Positions 16,900 to 24,895 of a stretch of 64,000 nucleotides of DNA are shown piece by piece (position 1 is the first letter of the stretch; each line of letters begins with the position of its first letter). The position numbers and the translations under genes are program-made. This DNA comes from Neisseria flavescens. GTDB lineage: Bacteria > Pseudomonadota > Gammaproteobacteria > Burkholderiales > Neisseriaceae. Where the stretch lies: NCBI RefSeq assembly GCF_005221285.1, contig NZ_CP039886.1, positions 310,001-374,000 on the forward strand, given 5' to 3'. Under the pieces are notes generated by a model. It was given only the letters and a program-made list of their open reading frames with translations, was not told where the DNA came from and did no database searches.

Positions 16900-17196
16900 A
16901 TGACAGCTAAAGGACAAATGTTACAAGATCCTTTTTTGAATGCGTTGCGTAAAGAGCACGTTCCGGTTTCAATCTACTTGGTAAACGGCATCAAGCTGCA
17001 AGGTCAAGTGGAATCATTCGACCAGTACGTTGTTCTGCTGCGTAATACTTCCGTCACTCAAATGGTTTACAAACACGCTATCTCAACAATCGTTCCTGCA
17101 CGCGCAGTCAGCCTGCAACACGAAAACAAACAACCTCAAGCCGCTACCGCAGCTGCTCCGGTTCAAGTTGAGACTGTGCAACAACCTGCCGAATAA
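16900..17196 (+). CDS. hfq: RNA chaperone Hfq
   Basis: From the ATG with GGAG 9-10 bases upstream the protein is 98 residues. It carries the Sm1 motif (QDPFLNALRKEHVPVSIYLVNGIKLQG...FDQYVVLL) and Sm2 (MVYKHAISTIVPAR), with Gln 8 and the KH pair of the proximal RNA site, plus a short Gln/Ala-rich tail. Hfq hexamers pair small RNAs with mRNAs. An in-frame ATG five codons upstream overlaps the ribosome binding site and is rejected. A classical stem-loop terminator follows. Confidence 0.97.
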   Translation: MTAKGQMLQDPFLNALRKEHVPVSIYLVNGIKLQGQVESFDQYVVLLRNTSVTQMVYKHAISTIVPARAVSLQHENKQPQAATAAAPVQVETVQQPAE

Positions 17197-17222
17197 ATGA
17201 TGTAACGCATTCCTGTTTTTCA

Positions 17223-17258
17223 ATACCTTACCGCTTTTGCGGTAGGGTATTTTTATTT
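17223..17258 (+). terminator. Rho-independent terminator of hfq
   Basis: ATACCTTACCGC (17223-17234) pairs with GCGGTAGGGTAT (17239-17250) around a TTTT loop, followed by a T-rich tract. Unlike most terminators here it is not made of DUS. Confidence 0.88.
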
Positions 17259-17274
17259 TCAGACGACCTTTATC

Positions 17275-17844
17275 ATGCTGCTTGAAAATATTCTTCCCTT
17301 TGCCCACTGCCTTTTACGACAAGCCTTAAAAGCAGGCGGCCGCGCTTTGGATGCGACGGCCGGAAATGGGCATGATACTTTGCTGTTGGCGCAGTCGGTT
17401 GGTGAAACGGGTAGGGTGTGGGCATTTGATGTGCAATCTAAAGCATTAATGCAGACCCAAGGCCGTCTGAAAGAAAACGGCGTAGATGGTCGGGTAGCCC
17501 TGATACATGACGGCCATGAAAACCTTTCGTCTTATATCGATGAGCCTTTAGATGCCGCAGTATTTAATTTCGGTTGGCTGCCGGGTGGAGATAAAAGCTG
17601 CACGACTGAAGCGGCAAGCAGCATCCGTGCGCTGACGGATACTTTGGGTTTGCTGAAAGAGGGCGGGCTTGCCGTGGCGGTATTGTACCCGGGGCATGAA
17701 GCCGGCCGAGTAGAGGCTGAAGCGATTGTGCAATGGGCGGAAACTTTGCCGCAGGAAGCCTTTGCCGTGTTACGCTATGGCTTTGTCAACCGCCGCAATG
17801 CGCCGCCCTATCTGCTGGCGATTGAAAAGTTGCGTCAGAAATAG
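17275..17844 (+). CDS. SAM-dependent methyltransferase, YtqB/MnmM (rRNA_methylase) family
   Basis: A 189-residue class I methyltransferase with SAM-binding motif I LDATAGNGHDTLLLA (about residues 25-39), acidic motif VWAFDVQSKA and the family-specific FNFGWLPGGDK and VLYPGHEAGRVEAEAI stretches. Members in Gram-positives methylate the mnm5(s2)U wobble base of tRNA (MnmM); whether this one does is inference. A DUS in the coding sequence (17460-17471) reads Gly-Arg-Leu-Lys. No good ribosome binding site is seen. Confidence 0.75.
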   Translation: MLLENILPFAHCLLRQALKAGGRALDATAGNGHDTLLLAQSVGETGRVWAFDVQSKALMQTQGRLKENGVDGRVALIHDGHENLSSYIDEPLDAAVFNFGWLPGGDKSCTTEAASSIRALTDTLGLLKEGGLAVAVLYPGHEAGRVEAEAIVQWAETLPQEAFAVLRYGFVNRRNAPPYLLAIEKLRQK

Positions 17845-17899
17845 ATGTTTGCGGTAAAATAGCTGCTTTGTTTTTCAACCCTCAATATAAGAAACTGCC

Positions 17900-18274
17900 A
17901 TGCAATATCTGTTTGTAAAATACAGCCATCAGATTTTCGTTGCCATTACCATCCTGTTGTTCAACATCCGTTTTTTCCTGCTTTGGCGTCATCCTGAGAA
18001 GCCGTTGGCAGGCATTTGGAAGGCCATGCCGCATTTGAACGACACCATGTTGCTGTTTACCGGCTTGTGGCTGATGAAGATTACCCATTTTTCGCCGTTT
18101 AATGCGCCGTGGCTCGGCATGAAAATCCTGCTGTTGCTGGTTTATATTGTGTTGGGTATGATTATGATGCGTTCGCGTCCGCGTTCGCCGAAATTCTATA
18201 TCGTCTACGTTTTGGCCATGTCGTGTGTTGCCACGATTGTTTTCCTTGCCAAAACCAAAACGCTGCCGTTTTAA
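17900..18274 (+). CDS. SirB2 family inner-membrane protein
   Basis: A 124-residue protein with four hydrophobic segments (VAITILLFNIRFFLL; LNDTMLLFTGLWLM; MKILLLLVYIVLGMIMM; YIVYVLAMSCVATIVFLA) typical of the SirB2 family. The function of the family is not established. folK starts 15 bases after its stop, so they may share a transcript. Confidence 0.78.
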   Translation: MQYLFVKYSHQIFVAITILLFNIRFFLLWRHPEKPLAGIWKAMPHLNDTMLLFTGLWLMKITHFSPFNAPWLGMKILLLLVYIVLGMIMMRSRPRSPKFYIVYVLAMSCVATIVFLAKTKTLPF

Positions 18275-18289
18275 AAGAGGCCGTCTGAA

Positions 18290-18778
18290 ATGTATCCGCA
18301 TTTTGCCGTTATCGCTTTGGGCAGCAATCTCGCCAATCCTGCCGAACAGGTTCGTGCTGCATTGGCCGAATTGGACGCGCATCCGCATATCCGGCTCGAA
18401 AAAACATCTTCCCTGTATCTGACTGCGCCGGTCGGCTATGATGATCAGCCCGATTTTGTGAACGCCGTTTGTACCGTGAAAACCTCATTGGACGGCGTGG
18501 CACTGTTGGCGGAGTTAAACCGCATCGAGGCCGAATTTGGGCGCGAACGTACCTTCCGCAATGCGCCGCGTACTTTGGATTTGGACATCATCGATTTTGA
18601 CGGTATCCGCAGCGATGACCCGCATCTGACTTTGCCTCATCCGCGCGCGCATGAGCGTAGTTTCGTTATGTTGCCGCTGGCCGAAATCCTTCCGGATTTC
18701 GAGTTGGGCGAGCATGGCCGTGCGGCTGATTTGGCTCAGGCTTTGGGCGGGCAGGGTATTCGCCTGTTGAAAGAATAA
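18290..18778 (+). CDS. folK: 2-amino-4-hydroxy-6-hydroxymethyldihydropteridine pyrophosphokinase
   Basis: A 162-residue HPPK: VIALGSNLANP at the N-terminus, VGYDDQPDFVNAVCTV, and the signature RTLDLDIIDFDG with the metal-binding aspartates, then LPHPRAHERSFVMLPLAEI. It transfers pyrophosphate from ATP to the pterin in folate synthesis. A full DUS (18278-18289) abuts the ATG, so the ribosome binding site can only be the AAGAGG just in front of or inside it. Confidence 0.94.
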   Translation: MYPHFAVIALGSNLANPAEQVRAALAELDAHPHIRLEKTSSLYLTAPVGYDDQPDFVNAVCTVKTSLDGVALLAELNRIEAEFGRERTFRNAPRTLDLDIIDFDGIRSDDPHLTLPHPRAHERSFVMLPLAEILPDFELGEHGRAADLAQALGGQGIRLLKE

Positions 18779-18808
18779 AGGCCGTCTGAAAAACGGACGA
18801 AAACAAGA

Positions 18809-18835
18809 AAGGGCGTGTTGGACACGCCTTTTTTG
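18809..18835 (+). terminator. Rho-independent terminator of folK
   Basis: AAGGGCGTGT, loop TGG, ACACGCCTT followed by TTTTT. A single DUS (18778-18790 region) precedes it. Confidence 0.85.
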
Positions 18836-18875
18836 CTATAAAATATTGTTGGGAAACACATTACAAAGAGTTACT

Positions 18876-19511
18876 ATGAATCCTCGTTATATTGTCGTCG
18901 AAGGCGCCATCGGTAGTGGCAAGACCGCTTTGAGCCGCCGCTTGGCAGAGCATTTCAGCGCGTTGCTGTTGTCGGAGAATCCGGATCACAATCCGTTTCT
19001 CATGAAGTTTTACAGCAATGTTTCCAATAATGGCTTGGCTGCCGAGCTTTTCTTCCTGACACGCCGCGCTGAAAGCGTGAATATTATTGAAGACCAATGT
19101 GCGCAAGGCGGAATGGTTGTGGCTGATTTTTTGCCGGAAAAAGACCGTATTTTTACGCCTATCGTTTTGAATGATGACGAGCAGCAGCTTTTTGCCGATA
19201 TGAAGCAACGCATTCTGCCGCAATACGTGGAGCCCGATGTGGTGATTTATCTGCAAACCGCCGTCGAAAACAATCGCAAACGCCTGCAAAAACGTCACGA
19301 AGGCATCATCAGCTTGTTTCCCGAAGGCTATTTGGGACGGGTGCATGACGAATACAGTCATTTCTTCCATTTGTATCAAAGCGCACCTTTGCTGACCGTC
19401 AATGCCGATGAGTTGGATTTGGCCGGCAATGACGACCACTTCCAGCTTTTGTTGCGCGCATTGGAAGATTTTCAAGGTACGCGCAGTTATTTGAATTTAA
19501 GCGAAAAATAA
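18876..19511 (+). CDS. Deoxynucleoside kinase (dAK/dGK-like)
   Basis: A 211-residue P-loop kinase: Walker A VEGAIGSGKTAL at residues 8-19, ENPDHNPFL, TRRAESVN, VADFLPEKDRIF (substrate-binding DRS-like region) and the LID-like RLQKRH. This family phosphorylates deoxyadenosine/deoxyguanosine for salvage; exact substrate is not predictable from sequence. AAAGAG lies 5 bases before the ATG; an in-frame start ten codons earlier is rejected. In many relatives it sits between folK and panB; here panB does not follow. Confidence 0.82.
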   Translation: MNPRYIVVEGAIGSGKTALSRRLAEHFSALLLSENPDHNPFLMKFYSNVSNNGLAAELFFLTRRAESVNIIEDQCAQGGMVVADFLPEKDRIFTPIVLNDDEQQLFADMKQRILPQYVEPDVVIYLQTAVENNRKRLQKRHEGIISLFPEGYLGRVHDEYSHFFHLYQSAPLLTVNADELDLAGNDDHFQLLLRALEDFQGTRSYLNLSEK

Positions 19512-19547
19512 ATGCAGGCTAGGTTTAGGCCGTCTGAAAGGAATAAT

Positions 19548-19991
19548 ATGTCAAAATATCAATTCACACTCCCATCTTCTTCCGGCAGCGATTTTAACTC
19601 CGCCGAACATTTGCCGTTGGTTGTCTATTTTTATCCTAAAGACAGCACACCCGGCTGTACCACCGAAGGCTTGGATTTCAATGCCCGATTGGAGCAATTC
19701 AAAGCGTTGGGCTATACCGTTGTCGGCATTTCGCGCGACGGTGTCAAATCGCATCAGAATTTCTGCGCCAAACAAGGCTTTCAGTTTGAATTGTTGAGCG
19801 ACAAAGAAGAAACCGTCTGCAAACTGTTTGACGTGATCAAGCTGAAAAAGCTTTACGGCAAAGAATCCCTCGGCATCGAGCGCAGCACGTTTGTGCTGGA
19901 CGAAAACGGCGAAATCGCCCATGAGTGGCGCAAAGTCAAAGTGGCCGGACACGCGCAGGAAGTTTTGGATACAATCTCTCAAGCCTCTTAA
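19548..19991 (+). CDS. bcp: Thiol peroxidase Bcp (PrxQ-type peroxiredoxin)
   Basis: A 147-residue peroxiredoxin with peroxidatic Cys 37 in DSTPGCTTEG. The resolving Cys five residues later (as in E. coli Bcp) is absent; Cys 73 in SHQNFCAKQGF has the spacing of the alpha-3-type PrxQ enzymes. It reduces hydroperoxides using thioredoxin. AAGGA precedes the ATG, immediately after a DUS (19528-19539). The frame is open upstream to 19512, but that extension is mostly DUS sequence. Confidence 0.92.
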   Translation: MSKYQFTLPSSSGSDFNSAEHLPLVVYFYPKDSTPGCTTEGLDFNARLEQFKALGYTVVGISRDGVKSHQNFCAKQGFQFELLSDKEETVCKLFDVIKLKKLYGKESLGIERSTFVLDENGEIAHEWRKVKVAGHAQEVLDTISQAS

Positions 19992-20008
19992 TAGGGCTTT
20001 GAAAACCT

Positions 20009-20056
20009 AAGGCCGTCTGAACGGATGTAAAGTCATGCCGTTCAGACGGCCTTTCA
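20009..20056 (+). terminator. Extended DUS terminator after bcp
   Basis: The DUS pair (20010-20021 and 20041-20052) is extended by CGG/CCG and outer A/T to a 16-bp perfect stem around a 13-base loop. Confidence 0.8.
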
Positions 20057-20066
20057 ATACAGTTTG

Positions 20067-20945
20067 ATGAGTATGGACGATTTAATAGACAAGCTGCTTG
20101 AATCCCTTTGGCTGCAAGACAGGCTCAGCCACAATACGCTGCAAAGTTACCGCCGTGATTTGGTCAAAGTTGCTGCGCGTTTGGCCGAGGGCGGGCAGGA
20201 TTGGTTGAGCGCCGATGAATTTGCCCTGTCTGATGCCGTGTATGCGGAAGGGGAAAAAAGTACGTCCCAAGCGCGGGCATTGTCGGCTTGCAAGCGCATG
20301 TACGTCTGGTTGGAAGAAACGGGTCAAAGAGCAGACAATCCCACCCGTTTTCTCAAAGCGCCGAAATCGGAACGCAAACTGCCCACGCTGATTACCGAAG
20401 CCCAAATCGATGCGCTGCTGGCTGCGCCGGATGTGGAAACGCCGCACGGACTGCGCGACAAAGCCTTGCTCGAAGTCATGTATGCAACAGGCTTGCGCGT
20501 GACCGAAGCCGTCAAATTGACGCTCAGCGATATCGATTTACATCGCGGCAGTATCCGTACCATAGGCAAGGGTGACAAATTGCGTTTGGTTCCGTTGGGA
20601 CAGGAAGCGGCGTATTGGGTGGAACGCTATTGCAACGAATCGCGCCCATTGTTGCTGAAAAACAAAATCTGTGACGAAGTGTTTGTCAGCCAGAAACGCA
20701 GCGGCATCAGCCGTCAGCTTGCATGGATGATAGTCAAAGAATATGCCGAAGCGGCCGGTATTGCTTCGCTCAGTCCGCACGGTTTGCGCCATGCTTTTGC
20801 CACGCATTTGGTCAATCACGGCGTCGATTTGCGCTCAGTCCAGATGATGTTGGGACATTCTGATATCAACACCACGCAGATTTATACCCATGTTGCCAAT
20901 ATCCGTTTGAAAAATATGGTCGATGAACACCATTCCCGTTCATAA
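20067..20945 (+). CDS. xerD: Tyrosine recombinase XerD
   Basis: A 292-residue site-specific recombinase with an N-terminal SAM-like core-binding domain and C-terminal catalytic domain. Active-site residues are visible: Arg in ATGLRVTEAVKL, His-x-x-Arg in SPHGLRHAFATHL, His in LGHSDINTTQIYTHV and the nucleophile Tyr in QIYTHV. With XerC it resolves chromosome dimers at dif. Three possible starts are close together (TTG 20064, ATG 20067, ATG 20073), none with a good ribosome binding site. XerD rather than XerC is judged from overall sequence. Confidence 0.9.
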   Translation: MSMDDLIDKLLESLWLQDRLSHNTLQSYRRDLVKVAARLAEGGQDWLSADEFALSDAVYAEGEKSTSQARALSACKRMYVWLEETGQRADNPTRFLKAPKSERKLPTLITEAQIDALLAAPDVETPHGLRDKALLEVMYATGLRVTEAVKLTLSDIDLHRGSIRTIGKGDKLRLVPLGQEAAYWVERYCNESRPLLLKNKICDEVFVSQKRSGISRQLAWMIVKEYAEAAGIASLSPHGLRHAFATHLVNHGVDLRSVQMMLGHSDINTTQIYTHVANIRLKNMVDEHHSRS

Positions 20946-20949
20946 ATAA

Positions 20950-20978
20950 AGGCGGTATCTCGAAGATGCCGCTTTTTG
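20950..20978 (+). terminator. Rho-independent terminator of xerD
   Basis: GCGGTATCT (20952-20960), loop CGA, AGATGCCGC (20964-20972), then TTTTT: a 9-bp stem with one G-T pair. An AG-DUS follows at 20984. Confidence 0.85.
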
Positions 20979-21172
20979 TTATTAAGGCCGTCTGAAAGCT
21001 TATCAAACTTCAAAATTATAAAATATCAATCAAAATATAAAATTCCATAGAAAAATTTCAAAGTAAAAGGGCTGTGTCAATATTGCAATGCAAACCGTTT
21101 TTATTTATATTTACGTTCAAGAATAAATCCTACTCTCAATTACAGAGGGTAACAAAATAATTGGAGCACATC

Positions 21173-21373
21173 ATGTTCGTATGCATCTGCAATGCCATTA
21201 CTGACCACGACATCAAAGAGACTATCGCCGCCGGTGCAACCACCATGAGCGATTTGCAGGCTCAATTAGGCGTGGCGACTTGTTGCGGTTGCTGCGGCGA
21301 ATTGGCAGCGTCATTTTTGACTGCAAGCAGTGCCCAAAATACCGTGACTGCCGGTATCAACGTTCAGTCTTAA
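21173..21373 (+). CDS. bfd: Bacterioferritin-associated ferredoxin
   Basis: A 66-residue [2Fe-2S] protein. Cys 4 and Cys 6 (CIC) and the CCGCC cluster at residues 37-41 give the Bfd ligand pattern C-x-C...C-x2-C. Bfd reduces the ferric core of bacterioferritin to release iron. GGAG lies 7 bases before the ATG. bfr is not in the window. The upstream region (21000-21170) is AT-rich, but I see no clear Fur box. Confidence 0.9.
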   Translation: MFVCICNAITDHDIKETIAAGATTMSDLQAQLGVATCCGCCGELAASFLTASSAQNTVTAGINVQS

Positions 21374-21390
21374 TTTTAGAATATACACAA

Positions 21391-21453
21391 AGGCCGTCTG
21401 AAGGTGTGATAGAAATCCTTGATTTCGTTTCGCGCCTGTTCAGACGGCCTTTG
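21391..21453 (+). terminator. DUS inverted pair after bfd
   Basis: AGGCCGTCTGAA (21391-21402) and TTCAGACGGCCT (21439-21450) with a long 36-base loop, between bfd and the glutaredoxin-like gene. Confidence 0.55.
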
Positions 21454-21522
21454 TCATGCCTGTATGGTTTGGAAGCATTTTGCTATACAATGGCCGTTTT
21501 TGTCCCTCCGAGAGTAACCGCC

Positions 21523-21756
21523 ATGAAACTGACCTTGATGTTTCGGGAATATTGCAGCCTGTGCCACAAAATGCGCGAACAATTAAAGCCTTATCAGGAG
21601 CAGTTTGGATTTGAGCTGGATATTGTCGATGTTGATGAAGATCCGGTTTTAGAAGAAAAGTACAATGAGCTGGTGCCTGTTTTGCTGGATGGCGATACCG
21701 AAATCTGCCATTGGTTTTTGGACGAAAAAAAACTGAAAGCGCATTTGAGCGCGTAA
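21523..21756 (+). CDS. Glutaredoxin family protein (DUF836-like)
   Basis: From the ATG at MKLTLMFREYCSLCHKMR the product is 77 residues, with a thioredoxin-fold start, a CSLC redox motif at residues 11-14 and the cis-Pro region ELVPVLLDGDTEI. This matches the small glutaredoxin-like DUF836 family found next to various housekeeping genes. The longer open frame upstream to 21280 overlaps the bfd 3' end and the DUS pair and is not believed. Confidence 0.8.
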   Translation: MKLTLMFREYCSLCHKMREQLKPYQEQFGFELDIVDVDEDPVLEEKYNELVPVLLDGDTEICHWFLDEKKLKAHLSA

Positions 21757-21800
21757 CAAACCGTTGACCATATTGTCTTTCAGACGGCCTTTGGTTGTTT

Positions 21801-21812
21801 ATGCCGTCTGAA
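21801..21812 (+). repeat. AT-DUS (meningococcal-type dialect)
   Basis: ATGCCGTCTGAA, facing the reverse copy TTCAGACGGCCT at 21779-21790. This is the only uptake sequence in the AT dialect that I noticed in the window. Confidence 0.8.
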
Positions 21813-21825
21813 CATTGATTTTATT

Positions 21826-22434
21826 ATGACTGAAAAACTTTCTCCCGATGCGCTGATTGAAGCGGCGCTGTTGACGCAAATCGAACCCCTAAACGAAAAA
21901 GCCATGCGCGAATTGTGCGTGCCGCCGTTGTCGCAAGACAAGCTGATTGACGTATTGGCGCAACTGAAGGCCCGTTGGCAGGGTAGGGCTTTGCAACTGG
22001 TGCATACCCATGAGGGCTGGCGCTTCCAAATCGCCCAAGCCGCGTTTGAACGACTGGGCAGCCTGCAAGAGCAACGCGCGCCGCGGTATTCCCGCGCCGT
22101 GATGGAAACGTTGGCGATTATTGCCTATCAGCAACCTGTAACGCGTGGCGATATCGAAGGCATACGCGGCGTGGCGGTGTCGCAAAATGTCATGCAAACC
22201 TTGCAGGATAGAGGCTGGATTGAAGTCATCGGCCACCGTGATTCTGTCGGCCGTCCGGCTTTGTGGGCGACGACGGCAACATTCTTAAGTGATTTGCGTT
22301 TGGAAAGTTTGGAAGAATTGCCGCCGCTGACTGAATTGGGCGAGCTGGTGTTGCCTGATTTGATGGAAACGCCGCCAACAGGCGATGAGGAGGCTGAAGA
22401 AGCAGTTGCATCAGGAAGCAGACTGATTAACTGA
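21826..22434 (+). CDS. scpB: Segregation and condensation protein B
   Basis: A 202-residue ScpB with two winged-helix domains: the N-terminal part (DALIEAALLTQIEPLNEKAMRELC) and the conserved SRAVMETLAIIAYQQPVTRGDIEGIRGV plus RGWIEVIGHRDSVGRPALWATT. With ScpA and SMC it forms the condensin-like complex that organises the chromosome. scpA is not adjacent here. An acidic tail (GDEEAEEAV) is a local feature. A DUS terminator follows. Confidence 0.93.
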   Translation: MTEKLSPDALIEAALLTQIEPLNEKAMRELCVPPLSQDKLIDVLAQLKARWQGRALQLVHTHEGWRFQIAQAAFERLGSLQEQRAPRYSRAVMETLAIIAYQQPVTRGDIEGIRGVAVSQNVMQTLQDRGWIEVIGHRDSVGRPALWATTATFLSDLRLESLEELPPLTELGELVLPDLMETPPTGDEEAEEAVASGSRLIN

Positions 22435-22445
22435 TTTGAATGCAA

Positions 22446-22482
22446 AGGCCGTCTGAAACAATCGTGTTTCAGACGGCCTTTA
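22446..22482 (+). terminator. DUS inverted-pair terminator after scpB
   Basis: AGGCCGTCTGAA (22446-22457) and TTCAGACGGCCT (22468-22479) with a 10-base loop and T run. Confidence 0.82.
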
Positions 22483-22680
22483 TTGTTACATAACATCATG
22501 ATTTTAAATATAATTTTCATTTAATTTAATAACTTATTGATTTTGTGGTATAATTTAAAAAATCAATAAATATCTCTCGTTCTGGAATAGTTTGAGAAGA
22601 TATACGGAAACGTTTCTCTCTTTATCAATCGGCAGCCCGTTTGTTCTTCAAATATGCGCTGTATCAACTACGGAACCGAT

Positions 22681-24696
22681 ATGAAATTCAAACAATTCAT
22701 TCAAAACAAATCTTCTTTCAACCCTAGCGTGGTCGGTATTACGCTTTTCTTTGTCCTTTTGCTTTTGTCAGCTGCTTTGGTTTGGCCTCAAAATACTGAG
22801 GCTTTGTTAAATGCAGTGAAGCAGTTCGTTTTTCAAAATGTCAGTTGGTTTTATATTCTGACTTTCTCTGTATTCCTTATTTTTTTATTGGTGCTTCCCA
22901 TCAGCAGTCTCGGCAGTATCAAGTTGGGTACAAACGAGGACGAACCTGAATTTTCGTTTTTATCATGGCTGGCCATGCTGTTTGCGGCCGGTATGGGCGT
23001 GGGCTTGATGTTTTTCGGTGTAGCCGAACCTTTATCGCATTTCTCTTCCCCGATTGCCAAAGGCAATGCGCAAGAGGCGATTCTGCATACGGTGTTCCAC
23101 TGGGGGATTCATGCCTGGGCAATCTACGGAATCATTGCGCTTGCCTTGGCGTATTTCGGTTTCCGCTATAAATTGCCGCTGGCGTTGCGCTCCTGCTTTT
23201 ACCCGATTTTAAAAGACAAAATCAACGGCAAAATGGGCGATGCCATTGATGTGATGGCTTTGATTGCGACTTTGTTCGGTATTGTCCCAACCTTGGGATT
23301 TGGCGCGGCACAAATGGGTTCCGGTTTGCTGAAGATGGGCTGGGTGCAGGACAACAGCTATGTCTTGCAGGTCGGCATCATCGTCGTTATCATGGCAATT
23401 GCCGTATTTTCTGCGACTTCGGGCGTGGGCAAAGGCGTAAAAATTTTGAGCGAAACCAACATGGTATTGGCACTGGCTTTGATGCTGTTTGTCTTGCTGA
23501 GTATGCCGACGACGTATTTGATTTTAGCATTCAGCGACAATTTGGGCGTTTATTTAAGCAACTTCGTTTCGTTCAGCTTCAAGTCATATACCTATGAGCC
23601 TGAGCATACAAAATGGTTTACCGGCTGGACGGTGTTGTATTGGGCTTGGTGGTGTTCGTGGTCGCCTTTTGTCGGTTTGTTCATTGCCCGAATTTCACGA
23701 GGCAGGACCATCCGCGAATTTATTTTCGGCGTATTGGCAGTGCCTAGCCTGATGAGTATTTTGTGGTTTACTGTATTTGGCAATTCGGCCTTGTGGCTGG
23801 ACACGAATGTGGCAAACGGCGCCTTGTCTGCCTTGACCAACGAGCCTGAAAAATTGTTGTTTGCCTTTTTGAGCTATCTGCCGTGGCCGGTTGTCAGCAG
23901 CTTGGTGGCATTGCTGGTGATTGCGCTGTTTTTTATCACTTCTGCCGACTCGAGCATTTATGTGCTGAACAATATTGCTTCGCGCGATAAAGGGCTGGCT
24001 TCGCCCAAGTGGCAATCGGTTATGTGGGGCGTGTTGATTTCGGCCGTGGCCATTGTGTTGCTGGGTGCCGGCGGTTTGCCCATCTTGCAAACCATGACCC
24101 TGATTGCGTCTCTGCCGTTTGCGGTGTTGTTGATTTTTATGATGGTATCTTTATGGAAAGCCCTGAACAACGATGCCAAATATTTTGCGACCGCCGTCAA
24201 TCCGGGCAGTATTTTCTGGTCGGGCGATCATTGGAGGAAACGACTTGGCCAAATGATGAATCAGACGCAGGAAGTCGATATCATCAAATTTATGAAAAAT
24301 ACGGCGCTTCCGGCAATGCAGGAATTGAAAAACGAATTGACCGAAAAATACAATATGGACGTAGAAATCCATTGCCTGTTGCAACAGGATGAGCCGTCGG
24401 TGGAGCTGGTGGTACATAAAGGGACGGTAAGGGATTTTGTCTATGGGATTAAATCCGTAAAGCGGGAAATTACCGACCAGTTGATTCACGAAGACGGCCT
24501 GCCTCATTTCAAATATGCGGCAACGTTCATACCGTTGACGTATTTCTCAGATGGGCGCGATGGGTACGATGTGCAATATATGACGCAAAAAGAATTGATT
24601 GCCGATATGCTCAAGCAGTATGAGCGTTATCTGAACCTGCTTGCCGGAGTAGGGCAGGAATTGATGGGGCATGAACAAGTAGAGTTGGCAGAGTAA
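22681..24696 (+). CDS. BCCT family (BetT-like) compatible-solute/choline transporter
   Basis: A 671-residue transporter with about 12 membrane segments: the BCCT core (GAGMGVGLMFFGVAEPLSHF in TM3, then the Trp-rich TM8 GWTVLYWAWWCSWSPFVGLFIARISRGRTIREF) and a long hydrophilic C-terminus of roughly 150 residues, as in BetT-like members where the tail senses osmotic stress. Likely substrate is choline or glycine betaine, driven by protons or sodium. ATG at MKFKQF is preferred (GGAA 6 bases upstream) over 22654. The 200-base AT-rich upstream region probably carries the promoter. Confidence 0.88.
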   Translation: MKFKQFIQNKSSFNPSVVGITLFFVLLLLSAALVWPQNTEALLNAVKQFVFQNVSWFYILTFSVFLIFLLVLPISSLGSIKLGTNEDEPEFSFLSWLAMLFAAGMGVGLMFFGVAEPLSHFSSPIAKGNAQEAILHTVFHWGIHAWAIYGIIALALAYFGFRYKLPLALRSCFYPILKDKINGKMGDAIDVMALIATLFGIVPTLGFGAAQMGSGLLKMGWVQDNSYVLQVGIIVVIMAIAVFSATSGVGKGVKILSETNMVLALALMLFVLLSMPTTYLILAFSDNLGVYLSNFVSFSFKSYTYEPEHTKWFTGWTVLYWAWWCSWSPFVGLFIARISRGRTIREFIFGVLAVPSLMSILWFTVFGNSALWLDTNVANGALSALTNEPEKLLFAFLSYLPWPVVSSLVALLVIALFFITSADSSIYVLNNIASRDKGLASPKWQSVMWGVLISAVAIVLLGAGGLPILQTMTLIASLPFAVLLIFMMVSLWKALNNDAKYFATAVNPGSIFWSGDHWRKRLGQMMNQTQEVDIIKFMKNTALPAMQELKNELTEKYNMDVEIHCLLQQDEPSVELVVHKGTVRDFVYGIKSVKREITDQLIHEDGLPHFKYAATFIPLTYFSDGRDGYDVQYMTQKELIADMLKQYERYLNLLAGVGQELMGHEQVELAE

Positions 24697-24705
24697 AGCA
24701 AATTT

Positions 24706-24746
24706 AGGCCGTCTGAACATGTAGCAATATTCAGACGGCCTTTTTA
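24706..24746 (+). terminator. DUS inverted-pair terminator after the BCCT gene
   Basis: AGGCCGTCTGAA (24706-24717) and TTCAGACGGCCT (24730-24741), then TTTTATT. Confidence 0.82.
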
Positions 24747-24895
24747 TTGCCTGCTTTAAAAATAATTTGTTTAAAATAAATATCTTAGATAAATTATAAG
24801 AAAAATCTAATTTAAAATATAAAAAATCTTAGCTATAATCAGTTTATCTAAAGCTATTCCGCATAGGCGCGGGTAATTTACTAAGGAATACTGCA

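Noticed and set aside
24780..24895. LexA/SOS operator before recN
   Set aside because: No CTG-N10-CAG-like site is visible, and Neisseria lacks a classical LexA response.
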